This document shows, piece after piece, positions 34,091 to 45,713 of a stretch of 64,000 bases of DNA. Made by a program: the position numbers and the translations under genes. This stretch comes from Leptodactylus fallax (Eukaryota; Chordata; Amphibia; Anura; Leptodactylidae), in contig CAMRHE010000169.1 in the NCBI GenBank assembly GCA_947044405.1, positions 434,001 through 498,000 of the forward strand, read 5' to 3'. The notes below the pieces were generated by a model. The model was given only the letters and a program-made list of their open reading frames with translations, had not been told where the DNA came from and made no database searches. Within the stretch, counting starts at the first letter, position 1. Every line of letters begins with the position of its first letter.

Positions 34091-34152
34091 TATGTATAAG
34101 ATAGCCAGATGATTGTCTATAAAATGATGGTAGTCTTACGTTCGAAACTGTA

Positions 34153-34290
34153 GTGGATGGTAAGATATGGAGCAGGAAAGTCAAAAGTTCAAAACATTGT
34201 TACCCTTTTACTCGACTTGAATCCCATGTCAAAATTATAAACACTAATCAATTTATTGTTTATTATTCTACTGAATCAGTTTAAAACTAA
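34153..34290. other. Short unassigned spacer
   Basis: Sequence between the old Tc1 and the TTAA repeats. Nothing recognised. Confidence 0.3.
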
Positions 34291-34420
34291 CCCCTTCCTG
34301 CTGCAGATATTTTTAATTTTTCCATTTCCATTTTTTACTCTTTATTACCAAAAGTCATAATTATTTATCTGTTACAGAGTAATATGGGAACCTATTTTTT
34401 GTGGGGATCAAATTGTACGT
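34291..34420 (+). mobile_element. TTAA element left-end fragment
   Basis: CTAA then CCCCTTCCTGCTGCAGATATTTT. It is homologous in reverse to the right end at 12941 and is cut off where the next element starts at 34423. Confidence 0.5.
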
Positions 34421-34422
34421 AA

Positions 34423-35672
34423 CCCCTTAATGATGCAGGGTAGTTTGGATGTTAATGTTCAGTGACTTTTTTCATATTTTCGTTCCCCATCTTCCAAAAT
34501 ACATAAGTTTTTTATTTTTCTGTCCACATAGTTATGTGAGGGCTTATTCTTTGCGTGATGAGTTGTACTTTCATTTGCCAACATTTTGGGGTACATATAA
34601 TGTTTTCATTAACTTTTATTTATGTTTTTGGGGGTCCATGTGAAATAACACAATTCTGTCATAATTTTTTGCATTTTGTTTTTATGGCGTTCACTCTGCA
34701 TTACTAATGACATGACAGCTTTGTCTGGCAGCTCATTACAATTACAGCAATACCAGATTTATATTGTTTTTTATTATGTTTTACCGCTTTTACAAATAAA
34801 ACATCGTTTTTTGAAAATTAAGGATTTTGCTGGGGTCACCTATTCTGATGCCTATAACTTTATTACTGTACTGTTGACAGAGATATGTCAGGGCTCTTTA
34901 TTTGCGGGACAAGTTGTACTTTTTATTGGTGCCAATGTTTGGTATGTATGACTTTTTGATCCCTATTTATTGTTAATTTTTGGGGAAAGCAAAGTGACCA
35001 AAATACATTAATTTGTGCATTGCAGTATATTTTTTTTTTACGACGTTCACCGTACTGAATAAATAACACTATTTTTGGATAGTGGGGACTTATACGCACT
35101 TGGGGATACCTAACATGTTTGTTTATTTTTGTTTACATTATATATTTTTGAATATAAAGGTGTTTTTTAACTTTTTATTATTTGTTTATTTATTTTTGTG
35201 TGTTTTTACTATGTGTTTGTGTGTTTTTTCAATTTTTACATGTCCCACAAGGGGACTTGAAGCTGGGATCTCAGATCCCCTGTGCAATGTCCTGCAATAC
35301 ATACTATTGCATAACATTGCACAGTAGTTCCTATGGGAACTGTGCATAGGAAGCCTTCTGGCCGCCATGACAAACGCTCGGTCCCCCCAGGGGTCCGAGG
35401 GGTGACGGGGGGGGGCGATCTTGCCCCCGGACCCCTGGATACCGTGATCGCTATTGATCACGGCATCCAGGGATTAATCCGCCGGAGTAGGATTATCTTC
35501 TGACTCCGGCGGCTGGTCCTGCCCCTCGGCTGTGTAATATAGCCGATAGCAGGATGTAATGCCGCAGGTACAGCTTCTGTGCCCGCAGCATTACAGTGCC
35601 GTAATAATACTGAGCTGAGCATAAACTATATACATTCCGCGATGTATTATTACGGCGCAGAACAGGAAGGGG
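34423..35672 (+). mobile_element. TTAA element, about 1.25 kb, complete outline
   Basis: Begins CCCCTTAATGATGCAGGG after GTAA (decayed TTAA) and ends CAGAACAGGAAGGGG before TTAA (35673-35676). The interior is T-rich, with blocks shared with 20313-22574 and 27557-28040. The right third has a GC-rich part with inverted motifs (GATCACGGCATCCAGGG against CCCTGGATACCGTGATC). No reading frame resembles a transposase. It is non-autonomous and probably served by a piggyBac- or Kolobok-type enzyme elsewhere. Confidence 0.72.
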
Positions 35673-35706
35673 TTAATAATGGCACTAAACACTAATTCCA
35701 CCTGCT

Positions 35707-35918
35707 CTAATCTGAAAAATCTTTGTTTCTAAAGGGTTTTTTTTTTTTTTGCTCACCCAGTAAACAGTGTGAGACATCCTGCTAATCTGAAAAAATCTCT
35801 GCTTGTTAAGGGAGTTTGTTTTTGCTTACTCAATAACTAGTCTCATAGCCTGCAAATCTGAAAAATCTCAATTTGTTAAGGGAGTTTTTTTTGTTATCCA
35901 ATATACATACAAACTGCT
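35707..35918 (+). repeat. Three diverged tandem repeats, about 70-76 bp
   Basis: Each unit starts with AATCTGAAAAATCT, then a TTGTTAAGGGAGTTTG-like segment, a T-run, and an A/C-rich end with GCCTG or TCCTG. Units begin near 35707, 35783 and 35854. Confidence 0.65.
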
Positions 35919-36397
35919 GACATTGTAATGGCAAAATTAAAAACAAACTGACTGGTTCAGTTCTAGTCTAATTCTCACTGACCAGGTCATCCTTTCATCA
36001 GTGCTTTGCTATTTTTCTTAAAATAGTTTTTTGAAAAAAAAAAAACCAAAGACAAAAAAAAGTCATACACACAGTGTTGGTTGCTTGGGATTGTTGCCAG
36101 TCACTATTATAATTAAGCAGTGTGAAGTAAAATCACAGGGGATAGGCAAAAGGAAGGAGAGGAGGAAACACTTGTGCAAGCACAAACAATAGGAGTGTGG
36201 GTATCACACAAAAGCAACATGAGCCAATATTGCTACCTCATATAGAGGGCATTATGCCATACACATCAGAAAAATTGACAGGAATACAGCACTGATGAAA
36301 TAATTACATAAAACTTAACATTTAGTAAACTCATTAAAAATAGAACAACCCCTCATAGGTTAAAATAGTACAATCAATAGAAAAATACCCGTACGGG
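35919..36397. other. Unassigned sequence
   Basis: About 0.5 kb with no gene or clear repeat ends. Confidence 0.3.
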
Positions 36398-36484
36398 ATA
36401 AATAACACTATTTTTGGATAGTGGGGACTTATACGCACTTGGGGATACCTAACATGTTTGTTTATTTTTGTTTACATTATATAT
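36398..36484 (+). repeat. 87-bp exact copy of part of the nearby TTAA element
   Basis: The stretch starting ATAAATAACACTATTTTTGG is, by eye, identical to 35059-35145. Just after it a TTTACATTATATATACA segment is repeated in tandem (36469-36510). This suggests a recent duplication or a second recent TTAA-element fragment. Confidence 0.75.
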
Positions 36485-36514
36485 ACATTGTTTACATTAT
36501 ATATACATTATACA

Positions 36515-36814
36515 CCAATATCCTCTACAGAAAAGGAGAGTCAGCATACAAACATCCAGAGGTAAGACAAAGAAAGATGGATTTTACCAAGTCAGATGAT
36601 GGGGAGCAACATTATGGCAGGGGCACATTTGGTGGCCTCTGCCAGAATGTTAATATAGCTAGTTGAGGAGCTATTGAGACTCTCTCCCCTTGATTTGTTG
36701 TTTTTCTAGGAGAGATTCTTGATTACCCTCTATTGGGTTGGGGCTCTTTTCCATCCACCACTGTGGATGTGAATCACTCATTACTATGGGCTCTCAGTTA
36801 ATTTTCTTATATTT
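36515..36814. other. Unassigned sequence
   Basis: About 0.3 kb between repeats. Nothing recognised. Confidence 0.3.
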
Positions 36815-39800
36815 TAATAATAATAATAATAATAATAATAGTCCTTTAATAGTCCCACAATGGGGAAATTCAGTGTGTTACAGCAGCAAAGATAAGATAA
36901 GCAGATACAAATACAAATACAACATGTACAGGAATGTTCCAAGGTGAGAGGCATTACATTAATAGCAGACAGACAGATAGGACGTAGCAGGGGGGGGGGG
37001 GATTTAACAGGCAGAGAGATATTTCAGTTCTCTGTGTGTAATGATGTCCGCTTAGGTCGGTGTTGGTTGTACAGCCTAACCGCGGTGGGGAGGAAAGACT
37101 TCCGATAGCGCTCCTTCTCACACCTAGGGTGGAGCAGTCGGTCACTGACAGTACTGCTCAGCGCGATCACAGTCTCATGCATGGGATGGGACTTAATCTT
37201 CTGCATGGAGCTCACCACGGACAGTATCCTTCTGTCACCCACCACCTGCACTGGGTCCAGTGGGCTCCCCAGGACAGAGCTGGCCTTTCTAATCAGCTTG
37301 TCAAGTTTATTTCTGTCCCTGGTTGATATACTGCTCCCCCAGCAGGACACTCCAAAGAAGATGGCTGATGCCACTACCGAGTTGAAGAAAGTTCTAAGAA
37401 GTGCCCCCCGGATTCCAAAGGCTCTCAGTTTCCTAAGCAGGTAGAGCCTGCTGTGGCCCTTCCTGTACAGGGCCTCCATATGATCTGCCCAGTCCAGCTT
37501 ATTATTAAGGAGCAAACCCAGGTACTTATAGGTGTTCACAATCTCGATGCCCGTCCCCAGGATGTCCACTGGTTTAGGAGGGCTTCTGCCTTTGCGGAAG
37601 TCCACCACCATCTCCTTGGTCTTCCCCGCGTTAATCTTCAGGTGGTTCCGGTGGCACCAGTCCACAAAATCCTGGTTCAGTTCTCTGTACTCCCTGTCAT
37701 CATCATCTGTGATGAGACCCACTATTGCAGAGTCGTCAGAATACTTCTGTAGGTAGCAGCTAGATGAGTTGCACCTAAAATCTGCAGTGTACAGTGTGAA
37801 GAGGAAAGGGGCGAGAACCGTACCCTGAGGTGCCCCCGTATTACAGATCACAGTACCTGACACACAGTCTTGGGCTCTCACGTATTGAGGTCGATTTGTG
37901 AGGTAGTCTAGGATCCAATTGGAGAGGTGGTGGTCCACTCCAGCAAGGCCCAGCTTGTCCCTCAATAACCTGGGCTGTATGGTGTTAAAAGCACTGGAGA
38001 AGTCAAAGAACATTATTCTCACTGTGTTCCCTGGTTTCTCCAGGTGAGACAGAGCCCTGTGCAGAAGATGGATGATGGCATCATCTACCCCAATGCCCGG
38101 CCGATAAGCAAACTGGAGGGGGTCCATAGCGGGGCTCACTAGAGGGCGGAGATGTGTGAGAACCAATCTCTCCAAGATCTTCATCAGGTGGGATGTCAGT
38201 GCTACAGGTCTGTAGTCGTTGAGGTCCATAGGGTGGGGTTTCTTTGGAACTGGTACCACACAAGAAGATTTCCATAATTCAGGGACTATTTCCTGCCTCA
38301 GGCTCATATTATACATATATGTAATTATACCACACAGCTGGTCCCCGCAAGTCTTAATTAGCCTTGCACTGATGTCATCTGGCCCTGCGGCTTTCCTCGC
38401 CTTGATCTTTTTCATCTCCTTCCTCACCTGGGCCCGTGTGAAGGTCAGACTGTGGCCAGATAAAGACGGATTTCTGGATTTACTGGTCTGTTGGGAAGTG
38501 GCCGCATGGGGAGAAGTCATTGTGGTGGGGGAAGCTGAAGGACATACTGGGGTGGGAGGAGCTGGTGTGTGATCAAATCTGTTGAAGAATAGGTTTAGTT
38601 CATTAAGCCAATTAACATCTGCCTCAATCTGGCAGACAGACTGTTTATGACCCGAAATTGACTTAAGCCCCTCCCAGACCCCCCTTATGTCTTTTCTTTC
38701 CATTTGCTTTTCCATTTTTTCTTTATAACTGGCTTTTCCCTGCCTGATTTGATGCCTCAGCTCCTTTTGTACTTCCCTCAACCCCTCCTTATCTCTTGTC
38801 CTGAATGCCATCTTTTTCTCCTTAAGTAGTGTTTTTATATCAGAGTTAATCCATGGTTTGTTATTAGAGAAGCACCTCACCACTTTTGTGGGTACTGTGT
38901 TGTCCACACAAAAATTAATGGAGTCCGTTATGCAGTGTGTGAGTCCTTCTATATCTTCTCCATAAGAATCCTGCAGAACTTCCCATGCGGTTGTGTCAAA
39001 ACAATCCCTCAGAGCCTCATCACTCTCCTCGGACCATATCCTCACTGTACGGGTGACAGCTGGTTCTCTACGTACAAGTGGCTTGTACACAGGTCAGAGA
39101 TGCACTAGGTTGTGATCCGATCTCCCCAGGGGCAGTAGGGCTGATGAGTTATATGCCTCCCTCACGTTGGCAAAGAACAAGTCCAGTGTTTTGTTGTCTC
39201 TTGTGTGGCAGGTTACATACTGTGTGAAACTGGGCAGTGTGGATGATGGAGAGACATGGTTGAAATCACCCGACAGAAGAAAGAGGGCCTGGGGATGTTT
39301 TAACTGTAACTGGCTCAGCGTGGCTTGTAGGACCTCGCAGGCAGTGTCAGCTTTCGCAGAGGGGGGGACATATGCAGCTATCACGATGACATGTGATAGT
39401 TCCCTTGGTAGGTAGAAAGGTCTCATGCTCACAGCTAATAGTTCAATGTCCTTACAGCAAGTTTGCTCCTTAATCACAATGTGCCTAGGATTACACCATC
39501 TATTATTCACAAACATTGCCAGCCCTCCTCCTTTCCTCTTACCGCTCTCCCTTGTCCTGTCTGCCCGAAGGAGTTTAAAACCATCCAAGGAGACCAGAGA
39601 GTCAGGAGTAACTTCAGTGAGCCAAGTCTCTGTAAGTAGCATCATGCTGCACGCCCGAAACTCCTGATGATGCCTGGTGAGCGCTGTTAGTTCATCCATC
39701 TTGTTTGCAAGAGATCTCACATTGCCCATGATGATGGAGGGAACAGCTGGTCGGTAACGCCTCTTTTTAATCCTCTGAAGAGTACCAGCTCTGCATCCCC

Positions 39801-40125
39801 TCACCCGCTTTTTCTTTCTCCAAAGCTCGCGGGGGATGTGTGACCAGATGGTATGCCGCCCTGCTGTGCCTCTGAGCTGCAGAATTTCCTCTCTTGTATA
39901 GACAAAGGAATTGTCTGCATACACAAAAGATCCCATTTTCAAGCAGAACAAAAAGACAGATAAAAAACAAAAAAAAGTATCACAAGGGTCCAAGTCTTTG
40001 TGTGTGTTTCTTCATAGTGCAAAGTCCTTAAGTAGAGAGGTACAAAACGAGACATAGAAATAAAAATAAGATAGAGAGTCTCAGAGCTGCTGTAGCTGGC
40101 AGCCACTCCAGCGGCGCCATCTTGG
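36815..40125 (-). mobile_element. Rex1-like LINE, apparently full length
   Basis: On the minus strand the element starts at 40125 with CCAAGATGGCGCCGCTGGAG, carries one long endonuclease plus reverse-transcriptase frame, and ends with CTGAATTTCCCCATTGTGGG followed by a (TTA)n tail (36815-36840). Length 3.3 kb. The domain order, absence of a separate ORF1 and microsatellite-like tail fit the Rex1/Babar group of CR1-type LINEs; that name is from memory. A 20-A run at 40126-40145 abuts the 5' end. No target duplication found. Confidence 0.85.
37024..39993 (-). pseudogene. Rex1-like LINE endonuclease/reverse transcriptase, one in-frame stop
   Basis: The reading frame spans about 990 codons in a single phase, broken only by TGA at 39094-39096. 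The likely start is ATG 39936 (MGSFVYADNSF); the frame is open upstream to 39993. Endonuclease: NVRSLANKMDEL, LLTETWL, GGGLAMFVNN, SGDFNHVSP, LDLFFAN and GRSDHNLV just before the stop. Then a linker, RT motifs KAAGPDDISARLI, LNDYRPVALTS, DFSSAFNTIQP, GAPQGTVLAP and the catalytic box YSDDSAIVG, and a C-terminal domain rich in Cys and basic residues ending HRPKRTSLHTEN. Only one lesion among all key motifs implies recent insertion. The enzyme nicks DNA and primes reverse transcription of the element RNA. Confidence 0.88.
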
Positions 40126-40145
40126 AAAAAAAAAAAAAAAAAAAA

Positions 40146-41585
40146 TCCTGATGATTGGTACAGAAGTACCAAGAAATGCAGAGAGACTTTAAGGGGTTTG
40201 TTTGTGAGGGTACAGCATGGTATTGTCCTTGTCAGGGCAGGAGTCAATTGTGGGGTAGAGGGACAGTTTTTGAGGAGCAGCGTAGGGATTGGCCTGACTG
40301 ACTCTGCACATTGTCCTCTGCTATAATGTTGCACAACTTGACAGTGGCACCAAGTGAGCAAGACCATTCTATACCTTCTCACAATGATCATCTTTGTAGC
40401 CACATCCACACCTAACATATGGTCATCATTATTATCTCCGTCTGATTCTTCTCCTTCTGCTTCATCTGTAAACTGCCAATATGACATTGCCAATAAAATG
40501 TTGATGAGGCGTTTGGTCCCATTTGGAAATAACAGGCAGGATAATTTTGGTTATTTTCTGGCTCCCAAGTGCTGTTCTCATGGTCATAAAATTCATTTCC
40601 ATTTCAGAAGATATTCTAGCTTTTTCAGCTGGTAGGCCAGGCATTTGATATAGTGCCACAAATTTTTATTGAAATTCATGAAATTGTCACTCTATCAACA
40701 CAATGCTGATGTGGAACTAGACCACCACCCCCAACTTCAACAGAACAAGCCATTGTTTATACTCCCCCTCCCTCATTTCATGGCTATAAGGTGAAGCGCA
40801 CATTGAGTAACACTGTGGCACATGCTGGAGCGTCAGTTTGAGCAGCAGCATACGATGAATGATTACTGCATGCTGCAAACCACAGAAACAAAGAAGTAAA
40901 TTACTGTGAGAGGAAGAAAAAGAACAATTTGTACCTCATGATCACATTTGGACGATAGTAACAATAACAAGTAACAAGAAAATAAAACTCCCCTTCCCCC
41001 ATTTGGTTGCTTTTTTTAAACTTGATTCTGAAATGTAACACATCATGAGAGGTTTGCCCATCTGTAATCATGGTGATGCCAAATTTATATATTTTCTTCA
41101 TGTTTTAATACCTTATAAGAAGTTATAACTGTTGGGGAAAAAATGGTCTCTTTGCATCATCATATTCTGTTATCCCTAATTTTCTTTTTTTTTTTTTTTA
41201 TTTTACCATGCATGGAGCCATGTAAGCAGTTTGGTATCATTTTAAGCAATGTGTGGCATTTAAATCACTTTTAATTCAACTTTTTTTGGAGATGAAACAG
41301 GGAAATAATGTTGGATCAGCTATTTAGATTTTTTTTTTCCAGCTACAGCATTTACTATATGGGATAAATTGATAAATCATGGAGATATTGTGTAAAGTTC
41401 ACACACTGAGTTGTATGGCTCTATGGTATACTGGTGTTGTTTTACAAGGCACTAAAGGTGTTAATTGGCATAGGCAGCAAGGATTTCATTATCTCCAGAA
41501 AACTGACCACTTCACAAGTCTGTCACATAGCCATTAGCCACAACCCCCAACCTCTAAGGATACAAGACGTGAAGAAATATGACCC
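40146..41585. other. Unassigned 1.4-kb stretch
   Basis: Contains T-runs and modest frames on both strands (93 and 66 codons) without motifs. The minus frame crossing 39939-40493 is chance read-through from the LINE 5' UTR. No exon defensible. Confidence 0.35.
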
Positions 41586-42773
41586 ATTGAAGGCAGTGGT
41601 GAACCTAGCCTCTTTGCTGCCTGAGGCGGACTATAGAAAGACGCCCCCCCCCAAAAAAAAAAAAAACAAAAAAAAACAAACTGAGTTTTCATGCTACTAG
41701 TTTAACACACTGTTATCGTCGCACAATATACACAATACACAAAGTTATAAAACAGTTTTTAAGAATTCTTCTTCCTGTATTACTTCAGTATCAGATCAAC
41801 AACACGGCATTAACAATGACAATAACGTCACACATCTTCTGCTTGGTGGATGGACGAGCCCACGTGGCCCCCATTCTCTATAATAGGAGCCCCGCAGATA
41901 GCTGAGTACTGGACTTCGGCTATCTTTGGCACTCCCATTGAAGTGAATGAGAGCCATGCGGGTTCGTCCATCTACCAAGTGACACACCTATATATATGGC
42001 TGCAGCCAGGCTGGATTCCCACCTAGTGGGGGGAAAAAACCCAATTCTCAGGCTCAGTGGGGGTCTCAGCAGACAGACCCCCATCAATCAGGTATTTATC
42101 CTCTATCATTTAGGTGAATACAGAGCAGTAACATTCTGTGACTTACAGGTGACGTCTCTGACTAATCCTTCACATTTCCCTTCTCTTCCCTCTGGACCGC
42201 CATGACCACTTCTTCCAGCTGTGACTTGTCTCTGTAAAGGTTGCAACACAGACATCTTTGGCTCCTCACTTTTCCAGGCATCCAACCCACATTGTCCTCA
42301 CCTACACAAAGCCCCCATCCTGCTGCTACCCCCAATTATATAATATATGATATAACCCCCCATAATGAATAATACCCCCAAGTGCATCTTTATATTAATA
42401 ATGTCCGTGTGTACCCTGTATAAATAGTGCCCCTTATTAATAATACCCCAGGTGTTAACTAATTAAAAGGTTTTCCAGGTCATTAATAAACTAATCAGTG
42501 GGGTTCAAAAACCCAGGACGTCCACTGACCAGATGTTTGAATGGTACCTGTGTAAGCGCCGTGACCGCTTCTCTGTTTACATAGAGTAATGAATCTATGA
42601 ATTTATCTCATAGCGGCCATGTAATGTAACTGCAGCCTCGTCCTGTACATGTCTACAGTATGTGACAAGGCTACAATTACATCACACGGTCACTATAAAC
42701 AGACAGCGTATAATATAAACAGGTGCCATAGCCCATGTTTATAGCGCCCCATTTACACACAATATAATGTTCC

Positions 42774-43160
42774 ACAGCAGCCCCTGCACACAGTATTACA
42801 CAGTGTTATTGCCCGCAGCGGCCCCTGCACACTGTATTATGCCTCTCAGCGGCCCCTGCACACGGTATTATGCTCCATATTGGCCTCTGCACACGGTATT
42901 ATGCTCCACAGTGGCCCCAGCACACGGTATTATGCTCCATAGTGGCCCCTGCACTGGTATTATGCTCTATAGTGGCCCTTGCACTGGTATTATGCTCCAT
43001 AGTGGCCCCTGCACTTGTATTATGCTCCATAGTGACCCCTGCACCCGGTATTATGCTCTATAGTGGCCCCTGCACTTGTATTATGCTCCAGAGTGGCCCC
43101 TGCACAGGGTATTATGCTCTACAGTGGTCCCTGCACAGGGTATTATGCCCCATAGTGGCC
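42774..43160 (+). repeat. 30-31-bp minisatellite inside the hAT-like element
   Basis: About eleven regular units of the type TATTATGCTCCATAGTGGCC plus CCTGCACNNG from about 42834, preceded by two decayed units. Long frames through this array encode repeated Tyr/Cys-rich stretches and are not genes. Confidence 0.9.
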
Positions 43161-43251
43161 GACCCATGAACTATTATTATACTCTGGGGTCTTTTCATAT
43201 TATTATACTCTGACGTCATTGTATCACCGCCTGCGCTGGGATGCGACGTCT

Positions 43252-43333
43252 TGTAAACCAGCCCAGGACAGGTCCCGCTCAGCTCTGTTTTTTTTTTTTT
43301 TTTTTAAAGCGGCCTGTCCTGGGCTGGTTTACA
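43252..43333. repeat. 21-bp perfect inverted repeat with T-rich loop
   Basis: TGTAAACCAGCCCAGGACAGG at 43252-43272 is exactly complementary to CCTGTCCTGGGCTGGTTTACA at 43313-43333. The 40-base loop contains a run of about 18 T. It could form a strong hairpin and lies within the right part of the hAT-like element. Confidence 0.9.
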
Positions 43334-43422
43334 TTAAATAGTAAAAATGCCGCCCCCCGGACAGTGCCGCCCGAGGCGGCCGCCTCACTTCGCCTCATTA
43401 GCGGTGCGTCCCTGATTGAAGG

Positions 43423-43924
43423 TATGTGTCCAGTCAAATGCTTATAAAGTCGCATATGATGTAAAAGTTACCAGTTACTATATAATTTGTAAAGATCAAT
43501 TTTGGGGTCTCTTTCCTGTGTGGATCATCACAGGAACACATGGTTTGTTTTCTCTAGAGTGCTTCTGGGGAGGTCACAAGAGAGTAATTAGAGATCAGGT
43601 TTTAATGCTATATCAAGAAGTTGTGTATTATGCACAATTTAGTTGTTGATGTATTTATGTAATATTGCTTTATGGAATTTTATATGTTATTTGTAGTAAT
43701 GCCTTATTAAATGTTTTAGGTTGTAGAAAGTAACAACTGTAAACGCTGTTTTCTCACTTGTTATTTTATCTAAAAGGAATAAAATAGGAAACTCAGAGAA
43801 CATATCAACATAAATATTTGTAGATTTTTACAGTCCAGGCATTTTGTGAAGTGGGAATACCTTAGTTGTTTATTTTTGTAGGGAAAGGGATGTGATTTGA
43901 ATTTTTATAAATTTTCTTATTCTT
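43423..43924. other. Unassigned sequence
   Basis: About 0.5 kb of AT-rich sequence. No motif-bearing frame. Confidence 0.3.
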
Positions 43925-44245
43925 TTTTTTATTTTTAGCCCCATAGAGGGCTTGAACCTGCAATCATCAAATCACTTATACCATAATCTATGGTAAAAAA
44001 AACTATATTACTGCTGAGTCCTGCCATAGGCAGTGCTTAATAGTAATGTTGCTATGGCAGGCCTGGGAGTCTTCAGATGGCAACACGGCTGCTATGGCAA
44101 GAGAATGACTCTTACGATCTTGTCATGTGGGAGCCATTCTAACCATGTCAAATGTGGGCACTGAAAACACGCGCTGCCACTAAGTCTACTTGAACTGGTG
44201 CCATATTTAAAGACCCGAGATACTATTACAGCAGATGTGAAGGGG
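43925..44245 (-). mobile_element. TTAA element end, inverse relative of 17567
   Basis: Ends GCAGATGTGAAGGGG with TTAA (44246-44249). Minus-strand reading CCCCTTCACATCTGCTGTAA parallels 17567 (CCCCTTCCCGACATCTGCC). CCCCATAGAGGGCTTGAACC near 43942 corresponds to the GGTTCAAGTCCCCTAGGAGG block at 18141. The left limit is uncertain. Confidence 0.55.
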
Positions 44246-44613
44246 TTAAAATAAGCAAAAAAAAAAAAGTCCATTATTTTGCTACAGTAAGTTAAGATTG
44301 GTGAAACCAGAGAAATGTCTGTTCTGTAGGAGCATATAAACACTTGTAACATAACAGACAGATGACAGACATCTCACCAACTAGGTCCAATTCATGTAAA
44401 AGGACCTGAAGAGTTGGTTATACACTTATCTTCGGGTTTCATGCACACAGTCCTCCAGATGCTTCTGCCTCCAACAGAATAAAATTATGATTACTGCATT
44501 GGATGACATATTACAAAGCTATTTTTACTTAGAAATATTGTTTTTACCAATATCCTGTGTGTCTCCACAAACCCTCCTATACACATTTCTTGCATATGAG
44601 AAATTACCTTTAA

Positions 44614-44994
44614 AGAGGACCTTCCACGACCTCCACCAACTCTAGTTCTTTGCATCCTCCAATAGATTCTATTCCATTGATTCCTGCACAGTTGGAATTT
44701 TGCCTCTATCCCCCACCGTTCCTGAGCAATCAATACTCTTAGTTTCATCGACCAATATGATAATTAAGCACTCTACTGTCAGATGGGAGGTGCTCTGTTG
44801 AAACAGATGAGCTGGGACCACCCACCTAAAAATAGAGAGTCTAATTAGCAAATTGGGCACTGAATCTAACAGCAAAGATTTCATAAGAATGCTGGGGGCT
44901 AGAGACAAAGTTCCAACTGTGCCAGAATCAGTGGAGTGGCACCTATTGAAGAATGCAAAATGTTGGACTTGGTGTACGCAATGAAAGATCCTCT
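44614..44994. mobile_element. TTAA MITE with AGAGGACC ends
   Basis: TTAA at 44610-44613 and 44995-44998. The left end is AGAGGACCTTCCACGACC; the right end inverted is AGAGGATCTTTCATTGCG. 381 bp. No coding. Confidence 0.72.
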
Positions 44995-44998
44995 TTAA

Positions 44999-45709
44999 CT
45001 GCATTTTGTCGTGGGTCTGCTTAAACCTACATACATTATGTCATATCACATGCAAAAATATTTATGTATTTGTGGGTAGGACTTGTGGAGGTTTGAAGGA
45101 TACAACCTTACTTTTCTATTAAACTTAGCACTAAATAACACCAGGCTTGCATATTAAACAAGGTCATATCATAAAGACCCAGTGTAAAATATGTATTACT
45201 TTCTACACAGGTATACCCTGTAAAACAAATCTGATTTTCCCTCAGTTGCCCTGCTCTGTAGTTAGTGTATATTATGGATTTATATTTTAATTTATTTGCA
45301 TGTATACATTGCTTAAAAAATGGAGCGGCACCTTAATCATTTTACCTGAACTTTTTCTTAGTGAAAGTTTTAAGATTCAGTTGTTATATGAATATTTAGT
45401 AAGTTTTAGTATAACTCTATGAGATAATTAGTGAAATTGATCAAAGCAAAATCAAAAGTGAAGTTTCTTGCGAAGTAAACATACCGATCAAATAGAATAA
45501 TGCAAGATATAGTGAAATGACTGCATACAACTGGCGTGAAGCACAATTTATCATCAATTATCAGTGTGCTTCCTGCCAAACTACAATGTAGCACCCCATT
45601 AAAAATTGATGAAAGATATTTTTGCTCTGAATTTACTTCTCTAAATGATTAACTTTAAAGTATATCACTAGCTGAAAATGCAAATCATGTGCAATAACAC
45701 AGTCTGGAC
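44999..45709. other. Unassigned sequence
   Basis: About 0.7 kb AT-rich between two TTAA MITEs. No gene recognised. Confidence 0.3.
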
Positions 45710-45713
45710 TTAA

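Larger units (their letters stand above)
31337..34150 (+). mobile_element. Old Tc1/mariner element hosting a younger Tc1
   Basis: The outer inverted repeats match well when the inner element is removed: GACTACCATCATTTTATAG (31351) against CTATAAAATGATGGTAGTC, and TTATGCAGATTCTTGTCATG (31430) against CATGACAAGAATCTGCATAA. The right end is CGAAACTG followed by TA (34151-34152). The left TA has decayed to TT. The old element is about 1.23 kb without the insertion. Transposase relics are strongly decayed. Confidence 0.8.
41594..43414. mobile_element. hAT-like non-autonomous element, 1821 bp
   Basis: Perfect 8-bp duplication ATTGAAGG at 41586-41593 and 43415-43422. The left end is CAGTGGTGAACCTAG, then GCCTGAGGCGG. 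The right end read inward is CAGGGACGCACCGCTAATG, then GGCCGCCTCGGGCGG. CAG-type termini plus an 8-bp duplication indicate hAT. The interior has no transposase: a palindromic sub-block at about 41840-41980 (GGATGGACGAGCCC / GGGTTCGTCCATC), a 30-bp minisatellite and a 21-bp hairpin near the right end. Confidence 0.82.

Noticed and set aside
39939..40493. 184-codon minus-strand frame
   Set aside because: It runs from the LINE 5' UTR through its poly(A)-adjacent junction into flank, with no domain; chance read-through.
42774..43160. CRISPR-like array
   Set aside because: Units are contiguous without unique spacers, in a eukaryotic transposon context; it is a minisatellite.
42767..43169. Tyr/Cys-rich repeat protein frames
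   Set aside because: Two phases of the same 30-31-bp minisatellite, with no start context or domain.
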